From JAVJUS01 sp040220455 (GTDB lineage: Bacteria; Pseudomonadota; Alphaproteobacteria; DSM-16000; Inquilinaceae), in contig JAVJUS010000113.1 of the NCBI GenBank assembly GCA_040220455.1, positions 1 through 16,727 of the forward strand: a stretch of 16,727 bases of DNA, read 5' to 3'. Below, in pieces: positions 15,873-16,727 of the stretch. The stretch's first letter is position 1. Every line of letters starts with the position of its first letter. The notes under the pieces were generated by a model, which was not told where the DNA came from, did not search any database, and saw only the letters and a list, made by a program, of their open reading frames with translations. Made by a program: the position numbers and the translations under genes.

Positions 15873-16727
15873 GGCATCCGGCCCAGGGCGTCGCGCACGA
15901 CCGCCCTGGCCGTCGCCATGGCGAGGCCGACCGCCGCCAGCGGCACGGCCACCAGCGCCGCCCAGGCCCAGGGCCCGAGCGTCAGATCGGGCGCCAGGGC
16001 GCCGCCCAGCCCACGCGCCGCCCGGCCCAGAACGAGCAGCGTCGCCGCCGCGGCGACCAGCCCGACCGCGCCGCCGAGCGCGACCCGGCCCCGGAAATGG
16101 CGCTCGAACTGGCGGGAGATGAAGGCGTCCGGCGCGCCCATCAGATGCAGGATCTCGACCACGCTGGCATGCACCGCCAGGCCCGCGCGGGTCGCGGAGA
16201 CGATGGTGGCGACCGCCGCGCCGGCGACCAGGAACAGGATCACCCCCGCCACGGCGCGGACCGTGCCGGCGAAGCGGACCAGGTCGCGCAGCCAGCGGCC
16301 GTGGTCGATCACCTGGGCGCCGGGCACCGCCCGGGCCAGCGCGGCGGACAGGCCCGCGACGTCGATATCGGCGCCGCGCTCCAGCCGGACGTCGATCAGC
16401 GTCGGCAGCGGCAGGTCCTCGAGCGCCGCGGCGTCGCCCAGCCAGGGCTCGACCAGCGCCGCCGCCTCGTCACGGTCGACCGGCTCGATCCGGGCGATGC
16501 CGGGCTGGAAGGCGAGCACGGCGCGCGCGTCCTCCAGCGCCGTGGCCCGCGCCGCCTCGCCCTCGACGGCCGGGAGCTGGACCGTCAGCGCCCCGGTCAG
16601 GCCCCGGTCCCAGCGGTCCACGAGGCCGCCGAGCGCCAGGGTCAGGGCCAGGCAGAGTGTGGCGAGATAGGTCATCGGCGCGACGATCCAGGGCAGGAAG
16701 CGGTCCGCTCCGCCGCGGTCGAGCGGC
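15869..16727 (-). CDS. ftsX: Cell division protein FtsX (N-terminus beyond window edge)
   Basis: FtsX is the membrane subunit of the FtsEX ABC-type complex, which controls peptidoglycan hydrolases at the division septum. The window holds 285 codons, and the frame is still open at the right edge, so an ATG at 16675 is internal rather than the start. The visible protein begins PLDRGGADRFLPWIVAPMTY, followed by the first membrane segment (LATLCLALTLALGG). A periplasmic loop of about 100 residues comes next, then three more membrane segments: VRAVAGVILFLVAGAAVATI, VALGGAVGLVAAAATLLVLG and WAWAALVAVPLAAVGLAMAT. Between them lies HASVVEILHLMGAPDAFISR, the conserved cytoplasmic coupling region of FtsX. 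ftsE is expected just beyond the edge. The stop overlaps the next start by four bases. Confidence 0.93.
   Translation of the reverse strand, partial: PLDRGGADRFLPWIVAPMTYLATLCLALTLALGGLVDRWDRGLTGALTVQLPAVEGEAARATALEDARAVLAFQPGIARIEPVDRDEAAALVEPWLGDAAALEDLPLPTLIDVRLERGADIDVAGLSAALARAVPGAQVIDHGRWLRDLVRFAGTVRAVAGVILFLVAGAAVATIVSATRAGLAVHASVVEILHLMGAPDAFISRQFERHFRGRVALGGAVGLVAAAATLLVLGRAARGLGGALAPDLTLGPWAWAALVAVPLAAVGLAMATARAVVRDALGRMP

Overview
The window is a very GC-rich piece of a bacterial chromosome. The housekeeping genes point to an alphaproteobacterium, probably of the Rhodospirillales or a close order: an alphaproteobacterial-type SecA, a coenzyme B12-dependent (class II) ribonucleotide reductase, an ftsX-ydcF-plsC gene string, a YciB-family inner-membrane septation protein, and a GTTC-N7-GTTC site typical of alphaproteobacterial LexA. 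The taxonomic call is inference from gene content; I could not search databases.

Layout, left to right. 1-2637 (minus) is secA, running off the left edge and missing its extreme C-terminus. 2638-3132 is a 495-bp non-coding spacer with a sharply AT-rich island (about 2941-2980) that contains a perfect TATAAT hexamer and an overlapping inverted repeat. 3133-9242 (plus) is a tight four-gene block: a LodA-like N-terminal domain protein, a QhpD-like radical SAM/SPASM protein, a protein that fuses a LodA-like C-terminal domain (the part that normally carries the tryptophylquinone Trp) to a ferritin-like di-iron domain, and a LodB/QhpG-like FAD protein. 9420-10823 (plus) is a D-lactate dehydrogenase-type FAD enzyme, flanked on both sides by inverted copies of a roughly 85-bp palindromic repeat. 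11075-11767 (plus) is yciB, convergent with nrdJ (11792-14218, minus). nrdJ has its own upstream region with a candidate SOS (LexA) box and promoter. The right end (14350-16727, minus) is plsC, a ydcF/elyC-like gene and ftsX, the last cut by the right edge.

The part most likely to be undescribed is the 3133-9242 block. LodA-type oxidases carry a cysteine tryptophylquinone (CTQ) made with help from the flavoprotein LodB. The unrelated quinohemoprotein amine dehydrogenase needs a radical SAM enzyme (QhpD) and a flavoprotein monooxygenase (QhpG). This block appears to combine both logics: a LodA fold split into two genes, a QhpD-like radical SAM enzyme, a LodB/QhpG-like flavoprotein, and a di-iron ferritin-like domain fused directly to the cofactor-bearing half. 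The Cys that would normally cross-link to the quinone Trp is not visible at its expected place, while other Cys residues lie within a few residues of the conserved Trp. I read it as a candidate split, ferritin-fused quinoprotein (or another peptidyl-crosslinked oxidoreductase) with its own maturation genes; its substrate is unknown.

No rRNA, tRNA, CRISPR array, insertion sequence or phage gene was recognised.
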